From Bacteroidota bacterium (GTDB taxonomy: Bacteria > Bacteroidota > Bacteroidia > Flavobacteriales_F > PHOS-HE28): a DNA stretch of 52,210 bases. A model generated the notes under the pieces. That model was not told the DNA's origin. It searched no databases and saw only the letters and a list, made by a program, of their open reading frames with translations. The number at the start of each line of letters is the position of its first letter. Within the stretch, counting starts at the first letter, position 1. Of this stretch, positions 29,647-39,429 are shown one piece after another. The stretch spans positions 1-52,210 of the forward strand of contig JAKQEI010000250.1 of the NCBI GenBank assembly GCA_029573495.1, read 5' to 3'. The translations under genes were made by a program, and so were the position numbers.

Positions 29647-30276
29647 ATGATCACGATTGACGCAGTTCAGATTGACGAAGACATCGAACGTGGTGCCGAA
29701 GGCGGCCCGGAGTTCAGCACCATCATCGTCACAGCAGCTTCGGGCGCGGAGTATGCAGACCAGCGATGGTCGCATCCACGCCGGAAGTGGAATATTGCTT
29801 ACGGCATTCAGTCGAACAGCGACCTGCAATCCATCGTTGCCTTCTTCAAGGCGCGTGCCGGACGGGCGCGCGGCTTCTTGTTCAAGGACTGGATGGACTA
29901 CACCCTGACCGACGAAAACATCGGCACCGGCAACAGCACGGACGGCACGGACGGCACGGCAGCCTTCCAGATCACCAAGCTGTACACGGACGCGGTGAAC
30001 CCATACACCCGGAACATCACCCGCCCGAACGCCACAGGCTTCGTGGTGAAGGTGGATGGAACAACCAAGACCCTGACCACCCACTACACGATCAACACCA
30101 CCACAGGTGTCATCACGTTCACGGCAGGCAACCGCCCACTTGCTGGGCAAGCCATCACCGTGACCGGCGAATTCTTCGTGCCTGTCCGCTTCGACACGGA
30201 CTTTCTTGAAATCAGCGCGGAGTGGGCGCAGGCTGGATCACTGCCAGACATCGACATCATCGAACTGAAGGAATAG
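29647..30276 (+). CDS. DUF2460 distal tail protein (GTA-type)
   Basis: The pattern DEDIERGAEGGPEFSTIIVTA, RWSHPRRKWNIAYGIQS, VAFFKARAGRARGFLFKDW and the C-terminal PVRFDTDFLEISAEW fits DUF2460, the distal tail component of alphaproteobacterial gene transfer agents and related phages. It would form the ring joining the tail tube to the baseplate hub. It lies directly after the tape measure gene, as in GTAs. Confidence 0.88.
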   Translation: MITIDAVQIDEDIERGAEGGPEFSTIIVTAASGAEYADQRWSHPRRKWNIAYGIQSNSDLQSIVAFFKARAGRARGFLFKDWMDYTLTDENIGTGNSTDGTDGTAAFQITKLYTDAVNPYTRNITRPNATGFVVKVDGTTKTLTTHYTINTTTGVITFTAGNRPLAGQAITVTGEFFVPVRFDTDFLEISAEWAQAGSLPDIDIIELKE

Positions 30277-30280
30277 CACC

Positions 30281-31228
30281 GTGGCCCTGACACTTGACAG
30301 CGGGTTCTTGGCGGCACTTCAGGGCGGCACCACCAAGCTGGCGCGACTGGTGACGATCACCCGGACCGATGGAACTGTCTACCGCTACACCGACCACGAC
30401 CGGGATTTGGTGTACAGCGCACAGACGTACAGCGCCACCGGCTTCGTGGCGGTGTCCAACATCAGCCGATCCCTGCGCGGCGAACCGCAGACCGCCGATC
30501 TGGATGTGGTCTTCTTCGCTGGCGGCATCACCTTCGCTGACGTGTCCGCTGGGCTGTTCAGGAAGTGCACCGTGCGTGTGGACGTGGTGAACTGGGGCAA
30601 CCTTGCCCAGACCGGCCCCACGATCTTCTACGGCCAGTCCAGCAGCATCGTGGTGGAAGGCAAGCAGCGGGCAACCTTCAGCCTTGCTGGCCGCCTGAAC
30701 GCTGTCCTGAACACCCTTGGCGAAGTCTACAGCCCGGAGTGCCGGGCGCGGCTGGGTGACAGCCGCTGCGGTGTGGACATCGAATCGTTCAAGACCACCG
30801 GCACCGTCAAGGCAGTGGACAACAACCGCAAGTTCACCGTGGAATTCGCAGTCAACCCCGACAACCAATACTACGCGCTGGGCGAAATCCTGTGGACCAG
30901 CGGCAACAACAATGGCTTGCGCATGGAAGTGCTGGACCAGTATGCTGTGACTTCGCCAGATGATCAGATCATCTTGGCGTTGAACATGCCGGAAACGGTT
31001 CAGGTGGGAGACACGTTCACCATGTATGCGGGCTGTGATCAGCGACCGACCACCTGCACCACGAAGTTCAACAACAAGGTGAACTATCGCGGCGAAGACT
31101 TCTTGTCCGGCCCGGACAAGATCAGGGATGTGCCACGCTTCGAAGCCGCAGAAGAATCGGGCGGATCGGCTGTCAACAAGACCGGCTATGGACGGCTGGT
31201 GCCGGGCCCCATCCTCCGGGGGAGATAG
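30281..31228 (+). CDS. DUF2163 baseplate/hub protein (GTA-type, probable Fe-S site)
   Basis: Residues about 35-50 have the family pattern YRYTDHDRDLVYSAQTY. Four cysteines in SPECRARLGDSRCGVD and YAGCDQRPTTC match those that hold an iron-sulfur cluster in the related lambda gpL and GTA hub proteins. The start is GTG, 4 bases after the previous stop, with AAGGAA upstream. A 25-bp segment (30406-30430) is duplicated in the gene at 22490, in another frame. Confidence 0.88.
   Translation: MALTLDSGFLAALQGGTTKLARLVTITRTDGTVYRYTDHDRDLVYSAQTYSATGFVAVSNISRSLRGEPQTADLDVVFFAGGITFADVSAGLFRKCTVRVDVVNWGNLAQTGPTIFYGQSSSIVVEGKQRATFSLAGRLNAVLNTLGEVYSPECRARLGDSRCGVDIESFKTTGTVKAVDNNRKFTVEFAVNPDNQYYALGEILWTSGNNNGLRMEVLDQYAVTSPDDQIILALNMPETVQVGDTFTMYAGCDQRPTTCTTKFNNKVNYRGEDFLSGPDKIRDVPRFEAAEESGGSAVNKTGYGRLVPGPILRGR
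30406..30430. repeat. 25-bp exact repeat, copy 2
   Basis: Identical to 22539-22563. In this gene it encodes the conserved DLVYSAQTY of DUF2163, so this copy is likely the original and the other the derived one. Confidence 0.9.
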
Positions 31229-31238
31229 GAGTCGTGTA

Positions 31239-34200
31239 ATGCCCACCAGCCTGCCTAACAGCTTCACGACCAAGGTGGACGACCGCTATCTGTCCGGCTA
31301 TGACACCAGCGGACGGAAGACCGGCCCACGGCTGCGGGAAACCCGTGTCGCAGCCCAATCCACCTATGGCACGCCGATCCCTGTGTCTTCAGGCTACCGT
31401 CCGCTGTGGGGCAACATCATCTGGTCGGAAGCACTAGAAGAATTCGAGTATGAGGACGGCCAGCAGCTGAGCTACGAATACCAAGGCACCTTCGCTGTCA
31501 GCTTCGGCTACAACCTGACCAAATCCGCGAACACCAATGTGGTGGCGATCTGGATGGATGGACAGCTGGTCTATGACACCCGCAAGACCAGTCGCGTGCA
31601 GGCCAGCTGGCTGAAGTTCCGATTCTATCCCGGCACCGAAACACAGAAACCGGACCCGAAGATCATTGCAGGCGAAGGCGCTGGCAACGTGTCCGCTTAC
31701 CGTGGGCAAATCTACGTCGTGTTTGAAGACCTGCCACTGGGCGCATATGACAACAAGATTCCGGCGGTGAAGATACTGGTCAGCGATACAGCTGTATCAG
31801 CTGATACAGAATCACTGGCAGCGTCTGGTTCCAGTAACAACCGCGCCTTCGTTGCGGATTGGAACCGGGAACTTCTGTATGTCATCAATAAGGTGACAGG
31901 CACGGACGAAGACCTGTTCGTGTACGATCTGGCGACCAAAGCCTTCATTGAAGCACGACCGCTGAACCAGAACGACCCGACGCATCCGGGCAGCGACAGC
32001 TTGTTCAACCTTGACTTCATCCCATGGCTGAACAGGTGTGTGATGATCAACAGCAGGGTGTCCACCGGACGTGATGCCGTGCTGATCAACCCCGACACCG
32101 GGCTGCACGTGGCGAAGGCAAGCAGTCCAAATCAGGTGCAGACCTTTGTGCCACACTACGTGGACACACCCTTCGGTCGTTACACGTACCTGCTGGCCTA
32201 CGGTGTGACCCACGCCATCGACATATTCCAGATTGATCCTGCTGGCAGCTTCACCTTGGTCAAGTCCAGCTTGGCGAAGCCCACCGGGACCAGCGGCACT
32301 TTCCACCGGATTGCTGGACCGCGTGATGAACGCACGTGCACGTTCTACTTCGGCAGCGACGGCGACGACACTGTTCACCAGTTGGTGATCACGCCCACGC
32401 TGATTGGGATTGACAACACGCAAGCATTCCTTGTGACCGAAGACGTGTTCCAGAACCCGGATGGCGACGGCACCACTGAACTGCGTGGCATGGTCTACGA
32501 CCGTTTGCAGAACCAGCTGATCGTCACCTACGCGGACCTGCACGTGCATAAGTGGGACATCACCACGGACACCGTGATCTGGTCCATTGACGACCTGCCT
32601 GCGGCCATGTCCACGTCTGACCACAAGTGCTATCTGCACGACATCACTGGCGGCTACTGGACCTTCCTTGCAGGCAGCGGCTTGATCATGGAAGTTGACC
32701 TGACACGCGGTGAGTGGAAGTCCTACAGCAACACGTCCGGCACGATCCAGTCCCGCAACGCGCTGTCCAGCAGTCGCTGGAACATGGTGGTCGGAACCGG
32801 CCTTGCCAACGGTGTGGTGTCCGTCAACCGATACCGCACGCTGTCGAACAGCCGCTTGAACTTGGGCGATCTGCTGGAAGACCTTGCAGTCGATGTTGGC
32901 TACACGGACGCCGAAGTCGTGATCGACACCACACTGACGGACCAAGTCACGGGCTTCCTGACGGACAAGACCGGCACACTGATCGAAATCCTTGAACCGA
33001 TCCGTTCTGTCTACGGTCTGGAAATCTTGGAGACTGGAACCACGCTGAAGATACAGGCGCGGAACAAGGGTGTGGCCGCGCCGAACTTCTCCATCACTGA
33101 AGACGAACTGATCGCGGACATCGGGGACGAACCCTTCGAACTGGAACTGACGGAAGAACAGTCCATCCCCACCCGCGTGAATGTGACCTATATCGAACCG
33201 GAACTTGGCTACAACTTCGCCACCCAGACAGCGTTCCGTTCTGGCCAGACACGTGCGACCGACACCGCCGGGCAGGTGACATGGAACCTGCCGCTGGTGA
33301 TCACGGCAGACGAAGCAAAATATGGTGCCTACAATACGCTCTACAACCCATGGATCAGTCAGAAGACGGCCAGCTTCACGCTGCCGCCTGAATACATGCG
33401 GGTGGAACCCGGCGACATCATCAGCATCACCTACAACAGCGTGGCCTACACGCTGAAGGTGGTTGAATGGCAGATGAATGAAGACTTCACCGTGACAATC
33501 ACCGCAGAAACATTCCAGTTCTTCGAAGACTTCACGATATCGGCGTTCTTCGGCACGCCCTACGATCAGGAACTGCCCACGGTGCTTGGGCAGAACCTTG
33601 TCCGGCTGTATGTCTTCGAACTGCCGCCGCTGTGGGATGCCGATGAAGTGTCCGGCATTTCCGCGACTATCGCGGAACCGTCCGGCCTTGTCTATGTGGT
33701 GCCCACGCCGGGCATCCTGACAAACAGCTGGGGCGGCGCTGACGTGTACTGGGGCGAAGCCTTGGGCAGCCAGTACCAATACAATCCGAACGGCGCTGAC
33801 GCCACCAATAAAATCGAAACCGAAGCCGTCGCGGTTCCGGCAGGAACAGTGCTGACCGACATCACTGTTCCGGCCCGGCGGTTCGCATACGATCCCTTCG
33901 CCACCATGCGGGTGTCCATCGAAGTAGGAGACACCAGCCTGCTGACTACAGCATCCAGTGTGGATGACCTGTTCGAAGGTGCCAACATGGCGCTGGTGGG
34001 CACCCGTGGCCGCTGGACCATCATCAGCTTCAACAGTGTGGCTGACAACGGTGACGGCACGTTCACCCTGACCGGCCTGTTGTTCGATCAACGCAACACA
34101 GAATTGAACATGGGTTCTGCACCCGGCAGTGTCATGTTCGCCGCAGGCAGCACCAACTTTGTTCTGCTGAACCAGTCGTGGACGAAGAAGGTCTACTACC

Positions 34201-35018
34201 AAGCCGTGACAAACGGCCAACCGATCAGCAATCTTGTCTTCCGCTTCAAGGCGCGTGGTGAGTCCGGCAGGAACGCTGGCGTGGTGACGCATATCAAGAA
34301 CAACGTGTCGCTGAAGAATCCACTGGTGCATGACATCCATGTCGAACGGTCGGCCACCGGGCGGCATGTGATAAAGTGGAACCCACGCAGCCGACTGCGC
34401 CAGACACTGGTGGATAGCACAGGGGATGTCACTTTCAGTCCGTGGCAAGGCCAAGACTTTGGTGTGTTCATCAAACCAATCGGCAGCCAGTTCACGCAGG
34501 GTGTGGTCTATAATGCCCAGACGCAATCTGTCACTTTCTATGAAGACGATGAAACCACAGTCAAGGTCTTCAGCGCACCGTGGAAGGGACTGCGCCGGGA
34601 AGTGATGCGGTTCGTGTCTGACATCCAGCAGATCAGCTTGGAGTTCAGCAACCTGAAGGACTTCCAGTGGAACTGGGAAATCTACAAGACCGAAGTGGAT
34701 GGCGTGTTCAGCAGTATTGCAGAAAACACGATCACGTCTGGTGACTACATGTTCGACCCGGATGTGCGCGGATGGCTGACCAGTGTCGCAGATGCTGACT
34801 ACCGCAACCGATTTGCGTATGACAGGCTGCTTGTGTCTGTTGTACACTGGTCTGAAATCCCGGCGCTGCAAGGTGACACGATCCGCGACTTCCCAGATCA
34901 ATGGGTGAATGATCCGAACGCCGCACTGGGCAACTCCCCCAGTGATCAGTGGCTGCAACAGTATGGCGGCGGGTTCGCAAATATCTACCAGAAGGTGGTG
35001 AAAATTGAGGATGTGTGA
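31239..35018 (+). CDS. Large tail hub/tip protein (GTA-like host-specificity protein, 1259 aa)
   Basis: The ATG at 31239 (GGAGATAGGAGTCGTGTA upstream) gives MPTSLPNSFTTKVDD; the longer reading frame upstream overlaps the previous gene. Residues ~25-210 (TYGTPIPVSSGYRPLWGNIIW, DGQLVYDTRK) are typical of hub N-termini. About 540-800 contain the tail-hub fold (LLEDLAVDVGYTDAEVVI, IPTRVNVTYIEPELGYN, LPPEYMRVEPGDIISITYN). The C-terminal ~400 residues are beta-rich and probably bind the host. A middle beta-propeller-like part (AFVADWNRELLYVINK...) is possible. This takes the place of lambda gpJ. Confidence 0.82.
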   Translation: MPTSLPNSFTTKVDDRYLSGYDTSGRKTGPRLRETRVAAQSTYGTPIPVSSGYRPLWGNIIWSEALEEFEYEDGQQLSYEYQGTFAVSFGYNLTKSANTNVVAIWMDGQLVYDTRKTSRVQASWLKFRFYPGTETQKPDPKIIAGEGAGNVSAYRGQIYVVFEDLPLGAYDNKIPAVKILVSDTAVSADTESLAASGSSNNRAFVADWNRELLYVINKVTGTDEDLFVYDLATKAFIEARPLNQNDPTHPGSDSLFNLDFIPWLNRCVMINSRVSTGRDAVLINPDTGLHVAKASSPNQVQTFVPHYVDTPFGRYTYLLAYGVTHAIDIFQIDPAGSFTLVKSSLAKPTGTSGTFHRIAGPRDERTCTFYFGSDGDDTVHQLVITPTLIGIDNTQAFLVTEDVFQNPDGDGTTELRGMVYDRLQNQLIVTYADLHVHKWDITTDTVIWSIDDLPAAMSTSDHKCYLHDITGGYWTFLAGSGLIMEVDLTRGEWKSYSNTSGTIQSRNALSSSRWNMVVGTGLANGVVSVNRYRTLSNSRLNLGDLLEDLAVDVGYTDAEVVIDTTLTDQVTGFLTDKTGTLIEILEPIRSVYGLEILETGTTLKIQARNKGVAAPNFSITEDELIADIGDEPFELELTEEQSIPTRVNVTYIEPELGYNFATQTAFRSGQTRATDTAGQVTWNLPLVITADEAKYGAYNTLYNPWISQKTASFTLPPEYMRVEPGDIISITYNSVAYTLKVVEWQMNEDFTVTITAETFQFFEDFTISAFFGTPYDQELPTVLGQNLVRLYVFELPPLWDADEVSGISATIAEPSGLVYVVPTPGILTNSWGGADVYWGEALGSQYQYNPNGADATNKIETEAVAVPAGTVLTDITVPARRFAYDPFATMRVSIEVGDTSLLTTASSVDDLFEGANMALVGTRGRWTIISFNSVADNGDGTFTLTGLLFDQRNTELNMGSAPGSVMFAAGSTNFVLLNQSWTKKVYYQAVTNGQPISNLVFRFKARGESGRNAGVVTHIKNNVSLKNPLVHDIHVERSATGRHVIKWNPRSRLRQTLVDSTGDVTFSPWQGQDFGVFIKPIGSQFTQGVVYNAQTQSVTFYEDDETTVKVFSAPWKGLRREVMRFVSDIQQISLEFSNLKDFQWNWEIYKTEVDGVFSSIAENTITSGDYMFDPDVRGWLTSVADADYRNRFAYDRLLVSVVHWSEIPALQGDTIRDFPDQWVNDPNAALGNSPSDQWLQQYGGGFANIYQKVVKIEDV

Positions 35019-36079
35019 TGACCAATAACCTTGACCTTCAGACGATCACACCAAACCAGACCGGCAAGGAAGCGGCGATCAACACGGCGCTGGCCGAACT
35101 GGATGCCGTGATCACGGACTTGGAAGAATACATCCTGTCCGGCACCGACAGTTCAGTCACGCCGACTGAACTGGAATGGCAGCGACACCGCGTCTTCCGC
35201 ATCAGTGAGAACGGCGGCACGCCGCTGACCACCCCGTCCTATGTCCAGCTGGTGACGACCAATCTGGTGCCGCGTGAATTCGTGGTGCACAACAACACGT
35301 CCGTGCCCGTGCAGGTGGGCAGCGGAATCGAGTGGGTGGCACCGGGTGGGTGGAAGACTTTCTTCTACGATGGCACCACCCTGTTCCATGTAACGGAAGA
35401 TCGTTATGCCAACTTCTGGCATCAGCCAATCACAGCCATCAGTAACACAAACGTCACCATTGGATCGACCGGCGCAGGCGGTTCGGTGGACGGCGCTGGT
35501 CTGGATGAAGGCGACATCGTGCTGCTGAAGGATCAGACGACCGGCACGGAAAATGGCCTGTATGTGGTCGGCGCGACTTCCCTGTCGCGGGTGCCGTGGT
35601 TCCCGTCATCGAACGTCATGGTGGCTGGCATCACCGTCACCGCCCGCTTCGGCAACACCAACGCCAACAAGACCTATAAGCTGTCCAACACCGTCACGCT
35701 GGGATCAGGCACCGGCATCTGGGTGCCGTCCGGTGACAACGTGTTCGGGCTGGGTGTCTTCATCCCCGGCGCACCAACAGCGTCTGCGGTGATCTGGTCC
35801 TTCCTTCCTGTGTTCCCGTTCAGCCTTCCGGTGTCACTGACAGGCAGCCAGTTCCTTGCAGGCACAGCACCGACTGGTGGTGATGACGTTTACACGATCC
35901 GCAAGAACGGTTCGTCCGTGGGCACCATCACCTTCGCAGACGGAAGCACGACCGCCACCATCAGCTTCACCACTGCCACCAGCTGGGCAGTAGGCGACCG
36001 CATTGACATCGTGGCTGCCGCCACCCTGAACGGCAGCGAAAACATCCAAGCGACCTTCTTGGGATCGCGGCTGGGTTAA
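35018..36079 (+). CDS. Tail fibre / receptor-binding protein (353 aa)
   Basis: GAGG 7 bases upstream supports the ATG at 35018, which overlaps the hub stop. The N-terminal region (NQTGKEAAINTALAELDAVIT) is typical of proteins docking on the hub; next comes a beta-rich DUF2793-like repeat (DEGDIVLLKDQTTGTENGLYV), also found in many tail fibres. The C-terminal ~90 residues form a further beta domain. Confidence 0.7.
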   Translation: MTNNLDLQTITPNQTGKEAAINTALAELDAVITDLEEYILSGTDSSVTPTELEWQRHRVFRISENGGTPLTTPSYVQLVTTNLVPREFVVHNNTSVPVQVGSGIEWVAPGGWKTFFYDGTTLFHVTEDRYANFWHQPITAISNTNVTIGSTGAGGSVDGAGLDEGDIVLLKDQTTGTENGLYVVGATSLSRVPWFPSSNVMVAGITVTARFGNTNANKTYKLSNTVTLGSGTGIWVPSGDNVFGLGVFIPGAPTASAVIWSFLPVFPFSLPVSLTGSQFLAGTAPTGGDDVYTIRKNGSSVGTITFADGSTTATISFTTATSWAVGDRIDIVAAATLNGSENIQATFLGSRLG

Positions 36080-36094
36080 TAGGAGAACACACAA

Positions 36095-37651
36095 ATGGCT
36101 GACGCAAACTTCGACAACGTGGAACTGCTGCTGCACTTCGATGGTGCAGATGGAGCAACCACGACCGTGGACAACTCCAAGCGGTTCAACATCCTGACCT
36201 TCGCTGGTAATGCCCAGCTGGACACGGCGTTGAAGAAGTTTGGCACGGCTTCGCTGCTGACCGATGGTGTGGACGATGCTTTCGAAGTGAAGTGGCAGCC
36301 GGGCTTCGACTTTGCAGCAGGTGCCTTCACTGTCGAATTCGAAGTGAACGGCGGCGCATCCGAACCGGGTGGTTCTGTGGATATGTGTGGCATCTGGAAC
36401 ACCGGATTCAATGACCGGGTGTGGAAGCTGCGCTACGACCCGACCACCAACCGTGTCTTCTTCGACTATTCCACGACCGGATCAAACACCATCAGCAACG
36501 CCTACTTCGAACTGGGCACAGATGGCGTGGATGTCGCCACCTTCTTCGACGGCAACTTCCACCACATCGCAGTGATCCGCAGTGGTTCGAACATTTACCT
36601 GCATGTGGACGGGCAGGTGGGTTCTGGTGTGGACACCACCAATCCAACGCTGCGTGCGTCTTCAGCAAGCGGCAAGACTTCACTGCTGCTTGGTGGTGTT
36701 GGCGCAACCGGAACCATCACTGGTGACTTCGCGGGCAGCTTTGATGAATTCCGCATCACCAAGGGTGTCGCCCGCTACACGCCGGGCACCGACTTCACCC
36801 CGCCCGTGGCGGCCCACGAAGAAGACGACTTCCTGCCGACGACAGACCCGAACTTCAGTGATGTTGTTCTGCTGCTGAACTTCGAAGGCACCAACGATGG
36901 CACCACCTTTGAAGACCTGTCCAACAGCGAACACGTCATCACCGTGACAGGTGGAGACACCACCAGCACAGATCAAGCGAAGTTTGGTTCGCTGTCACTG
37001 CACCACGTGAAGAATGGACGCCTGAATGTTGGGGATGTAAGCAGCGCAGACTGGAACTTCGGCAGTGGTGACTGGACCATCGACTTCTGGCTGTATATGC
37101 CAGCAGAATCTGGTCTGGACAACTACCTGTTCAGCTTCGGAAATGTGGCCACATCACCGGACAAAACGCCATGGGGAATGTTCTATAGTGCATCACCGAA
37201 CGCCTTTACAGGATATTTCCAAGTAGGGGACGGAACGGTCGGACCTGTTCAGGCCACCTTCGACCTTGACACAGCGGGTGCTGGGACTGGACCGGCTGCC
37301 ATGGTGGCCCGGTGGAACCACCTGCACCTGACCCGCAACGGCAGTGACCTGATCATCGGCTTCAACGGCTGGAACGTGATCAACGCAGCGGCCTTGTCCG
37401 GTTCGCAGTTTGACTTCGCAGCGGACGGCGGTGTAACCCCGCCTGCCATTGGTGCAGTCCGATCTGGCACTGGTGCCACTAAAGATGATCTGCCGTTCTA
37501 CATGGATGGCTTCCGCATCACGAAAGGTGTGGCACGCTTTACTGGATCGACCTACATTGTGCCGGACACGGAAGACGCCTACAACTTCGCAGGAACCCCA
37601 CCTGCTTCTTCTGGCGGCGCTGGCGTGGTCACGACGATCATCACCTTGTAG
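36095..37651 (+). CDS. Tail protein with two tandem LamG/concanavalin-like lectin domains
   Basis: Two homologous halves start NVELLLHFDGADG (about 8) and DVVLLLNFEGTNDG (about 255) and end FDEFRITKGVARYTPG and MDGFRITKGVARFTGS. This is the Laminin_G_3 jelly-roll pattern, often used to bind surface glycans. A Gly/Ser-rich tail ends the protein. It follows the fibre gene and is a good candidate for host-surface binding. TAGGAGAACACACAAATG is the start. Confidence 0.82.
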   Translation: MADANFDNVELLLHFDGADGATTTVDNSKRFNILTFAGNAQLDTALKKFGTASLLTDGVDDAFEVKWQPGFDFAAGAFTVEFEVNGGASEPGGSVDMCGIWNTGFNDRVWKLRYDPTTNRVFFDYSTTGSNTISNAYFELGTDGVDVATFFDGNFHHIAVIRSGSNIYLHVDGQVGSGVDTTNPTLRASSASGKTSLLLGGVGATGTITGDFAGSFDEFRITKGVARYTPGTDFTPPVAAHEEDDFLPTTDPNFSDVVLLLNFEGTNDGTTFEDLSNSEHVITVTGGDTTSTDQAKFGSLSLHHVKNGRLNVGDVSSADWNFGSGDWTIDFWLYMPAESGLDNYLFSFGNVATSPDKTPWGMFYSASPNAFTGYFQVGDGTVGPVQATFDLDTAGAGTGPAAMVARWNHLHLTRNGSDLIIGFNGWNVINAAALSGSQFDFAADGGVTPPAIGAVRSGTGATKDDLPFYMDGFRITKGVARFTGSTYIVPDTEDAYNFAGTPPASSGGAGVVTTIITL

Positions 37652-37662
37652 GGATCAAAGCC

Positions 37663-38670
37663 ATGTTTGATACACGCACCCGGCACGCGATTGGTCAGCT
37701 GTCGGCAAAGTACAATTTTGATGCCGCTGCGGTGATGGCCATTGCTGAAGTTGAATCGGCTGGCGTTCCCTTCTGGAACGTCAATGGTGATCAACTTCCT
37801 GCCATCAGGATCGAAGGCCACTACTTCTGGCGCAACCTGCCAGCGGGCAAGCGAACGGCTGCCGCGAACCAGCGGCTGGCCAGCCCGGCACCGCAGGCAA
37901 TCAAGAACCCGCGATCCTACGCTGAACGATATGCCAAGTTCTGGAAGATGGTGAAGCTGGACAGCGAAGCCGCTTACAAGTCGATCAGCATTGGCATCGG
38001 CCAAGTCATGGGTGAACACGCCAGCCGTCTGGGCTTCCCGTCTGCCAAGGCTATGTTCGACTATGCCAAGCAGGGTGTGGCACAGCAGGTGGACATCATG
38101 CTGCGCTATGTGATCAAGTTCGGCCTGTCTGACGAACTGCGCCAGAAGGACTGGGCTGGCTTCGCCTACGGCTACAACGGCAAGAACTACCGCAGGTTCC
38201 AGTATGACACGAAGATGGCCCGTGCGTATGCCCGCTACAGCGGAACCACGATGTCTGTGTCCAGCCCGACAGTGGAAGGCTACCAGCGCGACCTGAAGAC
38301 CCTTGGCTACTACAAGGGACCGATTGACGGGATCAAGGGACGCCAGACCCGGCAGGCCATCACGAAGTTCCAGATGGATCGCGGCATCGTGGCGGACGGC
38401 AAATATGGACCGATGACCCGCGACGAAATCGCGGAAGCCCTGATGGAGAAGCGGAACGCCCAGCGGGACTGGAACGCCAAGGCTGGCGGCGCGGCATCAG
38501 CTGGCGGCACCGCAGGCACGGCGGCCACGGAAGTGATCAAGCAGACCACGGACCAAGTGTCTGGATTGACCTACGTGCTGGACAGCCCTGTGCTGCACGC
38601 AGTGCTTCTGGCCTTGATTGTCGGCGGCCTTGCCTTCAGCTTGTGGAACCTGTTCAAGAAGGAATCCTGA
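37663..38670 (+). CDS. Endolysin: N-acetylmuramidase (DUF3380) + peptidoglycan-binding domain + TM anchor
   Basis: Residues 1-190 match the DUF3380 N-acetylmuramidase family: AIAEVESAGVPFWN with candidate catalytic Glu29/Glu31, then PAIRIEGHYFWR (equivalent to the family LFERHxFxR) and ISIGIGQVMGEH. Residues about 200-262 are a PG_binding_1 domain (YQRDLKTLGYYKGPIDGIKG, AITKFQMDRGIVADGKYGP). A Gly/Ala linker leads to a C-terminal TM helix (about 306-327) and FKKES tail. The enzyme cuts the glycan backbone; the C-terminal anchor is unusual for an endolysin. Confidence 0.88.
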   Translation: MFDTRTRHAIGQLSAKYNFDAAAVMAIAEVESAGVPFWNVNGDQLPAIRIEGHYFWRNLPAGKRTAAANQRLASPAPQAIKNPRSYAERYAKFWKMVKLDSEAAYKSISIGIGQVMGEHASRLGFPSAKAMFDYAKQGVAQQVDIMLRYVIKFGLSDELRQKDWAGFAYGYNGKNYRRFQYDTKMARAYARYSGTTMSVSSPTVEGYQRDLKTLGYYKGPIDGIKGRQTRQAITKFQMDRGIVADGKYGPMTRDEIAEALMEKRNAQRDWNAKAGGAASAGGTAGTAATEVIKQTTDQVSGLTYVLDSPVLHAVLLALIVGGLAFSLWNLFKKES

Positions 38671-38671
38671 C

Positions 38672-39094
38672 ATGTTGACGTTCATCCTTGCCGTGCTGGC
38701 CAAGGGCGCGGCCTTCCTTGGTCCGGGCTTCGCCACGGCTGTTCTGGAACGGCTTAACAGCAAGGACGTTCAGCGCACCGAACGCATGGGCATGATGGCT
38801 GGCATGTTCGGCACAGCCCTGTCGGCGGAAGTAAAGGCGCGGGAAGTGGCTTCGCGTGAGAGAATAGCCTTGTGGTCCCACTTCAGCTATCGCATGATCA
38901 TCTACATGATCGTGCTGCCGCCTGCGATGTACAATGGCGCAGTGTACATGGACAGCCTGTTCCACTTCGACTTCTACGATGTGGACAAGGCACCCGACAG
39001 GTTCGAAGACGCTGCGGACACAATCCTGCAAGTCTTCATTGGCGCAACTGGTGCCGTGGCGGCGGCGAAGGAAATAGGCAGACGGTTTATCTGA
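38672..39094 (+). CDS. Holin, 3-TM GTA-type
   Basis: The 140-residue protein follows the endolysin by one base. Hydrophobic stretches lie at the N-terminus (MLTFILAVLAKGAAFLGPGF), the middle (MIIYMIVLPPAMYNGAVYM) and the C-terminus (ILQVFIGATGAVAAAKEIG), with a charged ERIALWSHFSYR before the second. This is the layout of the 3-TM holin family (PF11351 type) of GTAs and alphaproteobacterial phages, which opens the inner membrane for the muramidase. Confidence 0.75.
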   Translation: MLTFILAVLAKGAAFLGPGFATAVLERLNSKDVQRTERMGMMAGMFGTALSAEVKAREVASRERIALWSHFSYRMIIYMIVLPPAMYNGAVYMDSLFHFDFYDVDKAPDRFEDAADTILQVFIGATGAVAAAKEIGRRFI

Positions 39095-39429
39095 TGGCAA
39101 GCCCGGCAGAAAAGAACGACATGATCACACGTGCCGAAGCACAGGACATTGCCGACCTTGCCGCCCAGAAGGCGGTGGAAAGCACTTTCCATCTGCTTGG
39201 TCTGGACGTGACCAATGCGGACAAGCGAACCGACTTCCGCAAGACGTGGGAACACGCTGAAAAGCGCAGGCTGACCGAAGAAGAAGCCGGGCGGATGGTG
39301 AAGAAGTCCTTGTTCACAGTTGTCCTTCCAGCTGCTATGCTGTCAGTTCTGGTGTTTCTGTGGAACGTGTTCAGCGACGGACTTGCACAGTTTCTTGCTG
39401 AATTCGTTGCACGTGGTGGAAAACAATGA
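39094..39429 (+). CDS. Lysis-region membrane protein (111 aa)
   Basis: The start overlaps the holin stop. An N-terminal soluble helical part (EKNDMITRAEAQDIADLAAQ, HAEKRRLTEEEAGRMVKK) is followed by one TM helix near residues 77-98 (SLFTVVLPAAMLSVLVFLWNVF). It may be an antiholin or accessory lysis protein; no family is certain. Confidence 0.6.
   Translation: MASPAEKNDMITRAEAQDIADLAAQKAVESTFHLLGLDVTNADKRTDFRKTWEHAEKRRLTEEEAGRMVKKSLFTVVLPAAMLSVLVFLWNVFSDGLAQFLAEFVARGGKQ

Noticed and set aside
29937..29960. Short tandem GACGGCACG repeat in the DUF2460 gene
   Set aside because: Only two to three units encoding a small Gly/Thr/Asp loop; likely ordinary coding variation.
31812..34958. 1048-residue open frame on the - strand opposite the tail hub gene
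   Set aside because: The + strand hub gene has clear protein motifs and start signal; the antisense frame is open because TTA, CTA and TCA are rare on the coding strand. No ribosome site or recognisable protein.
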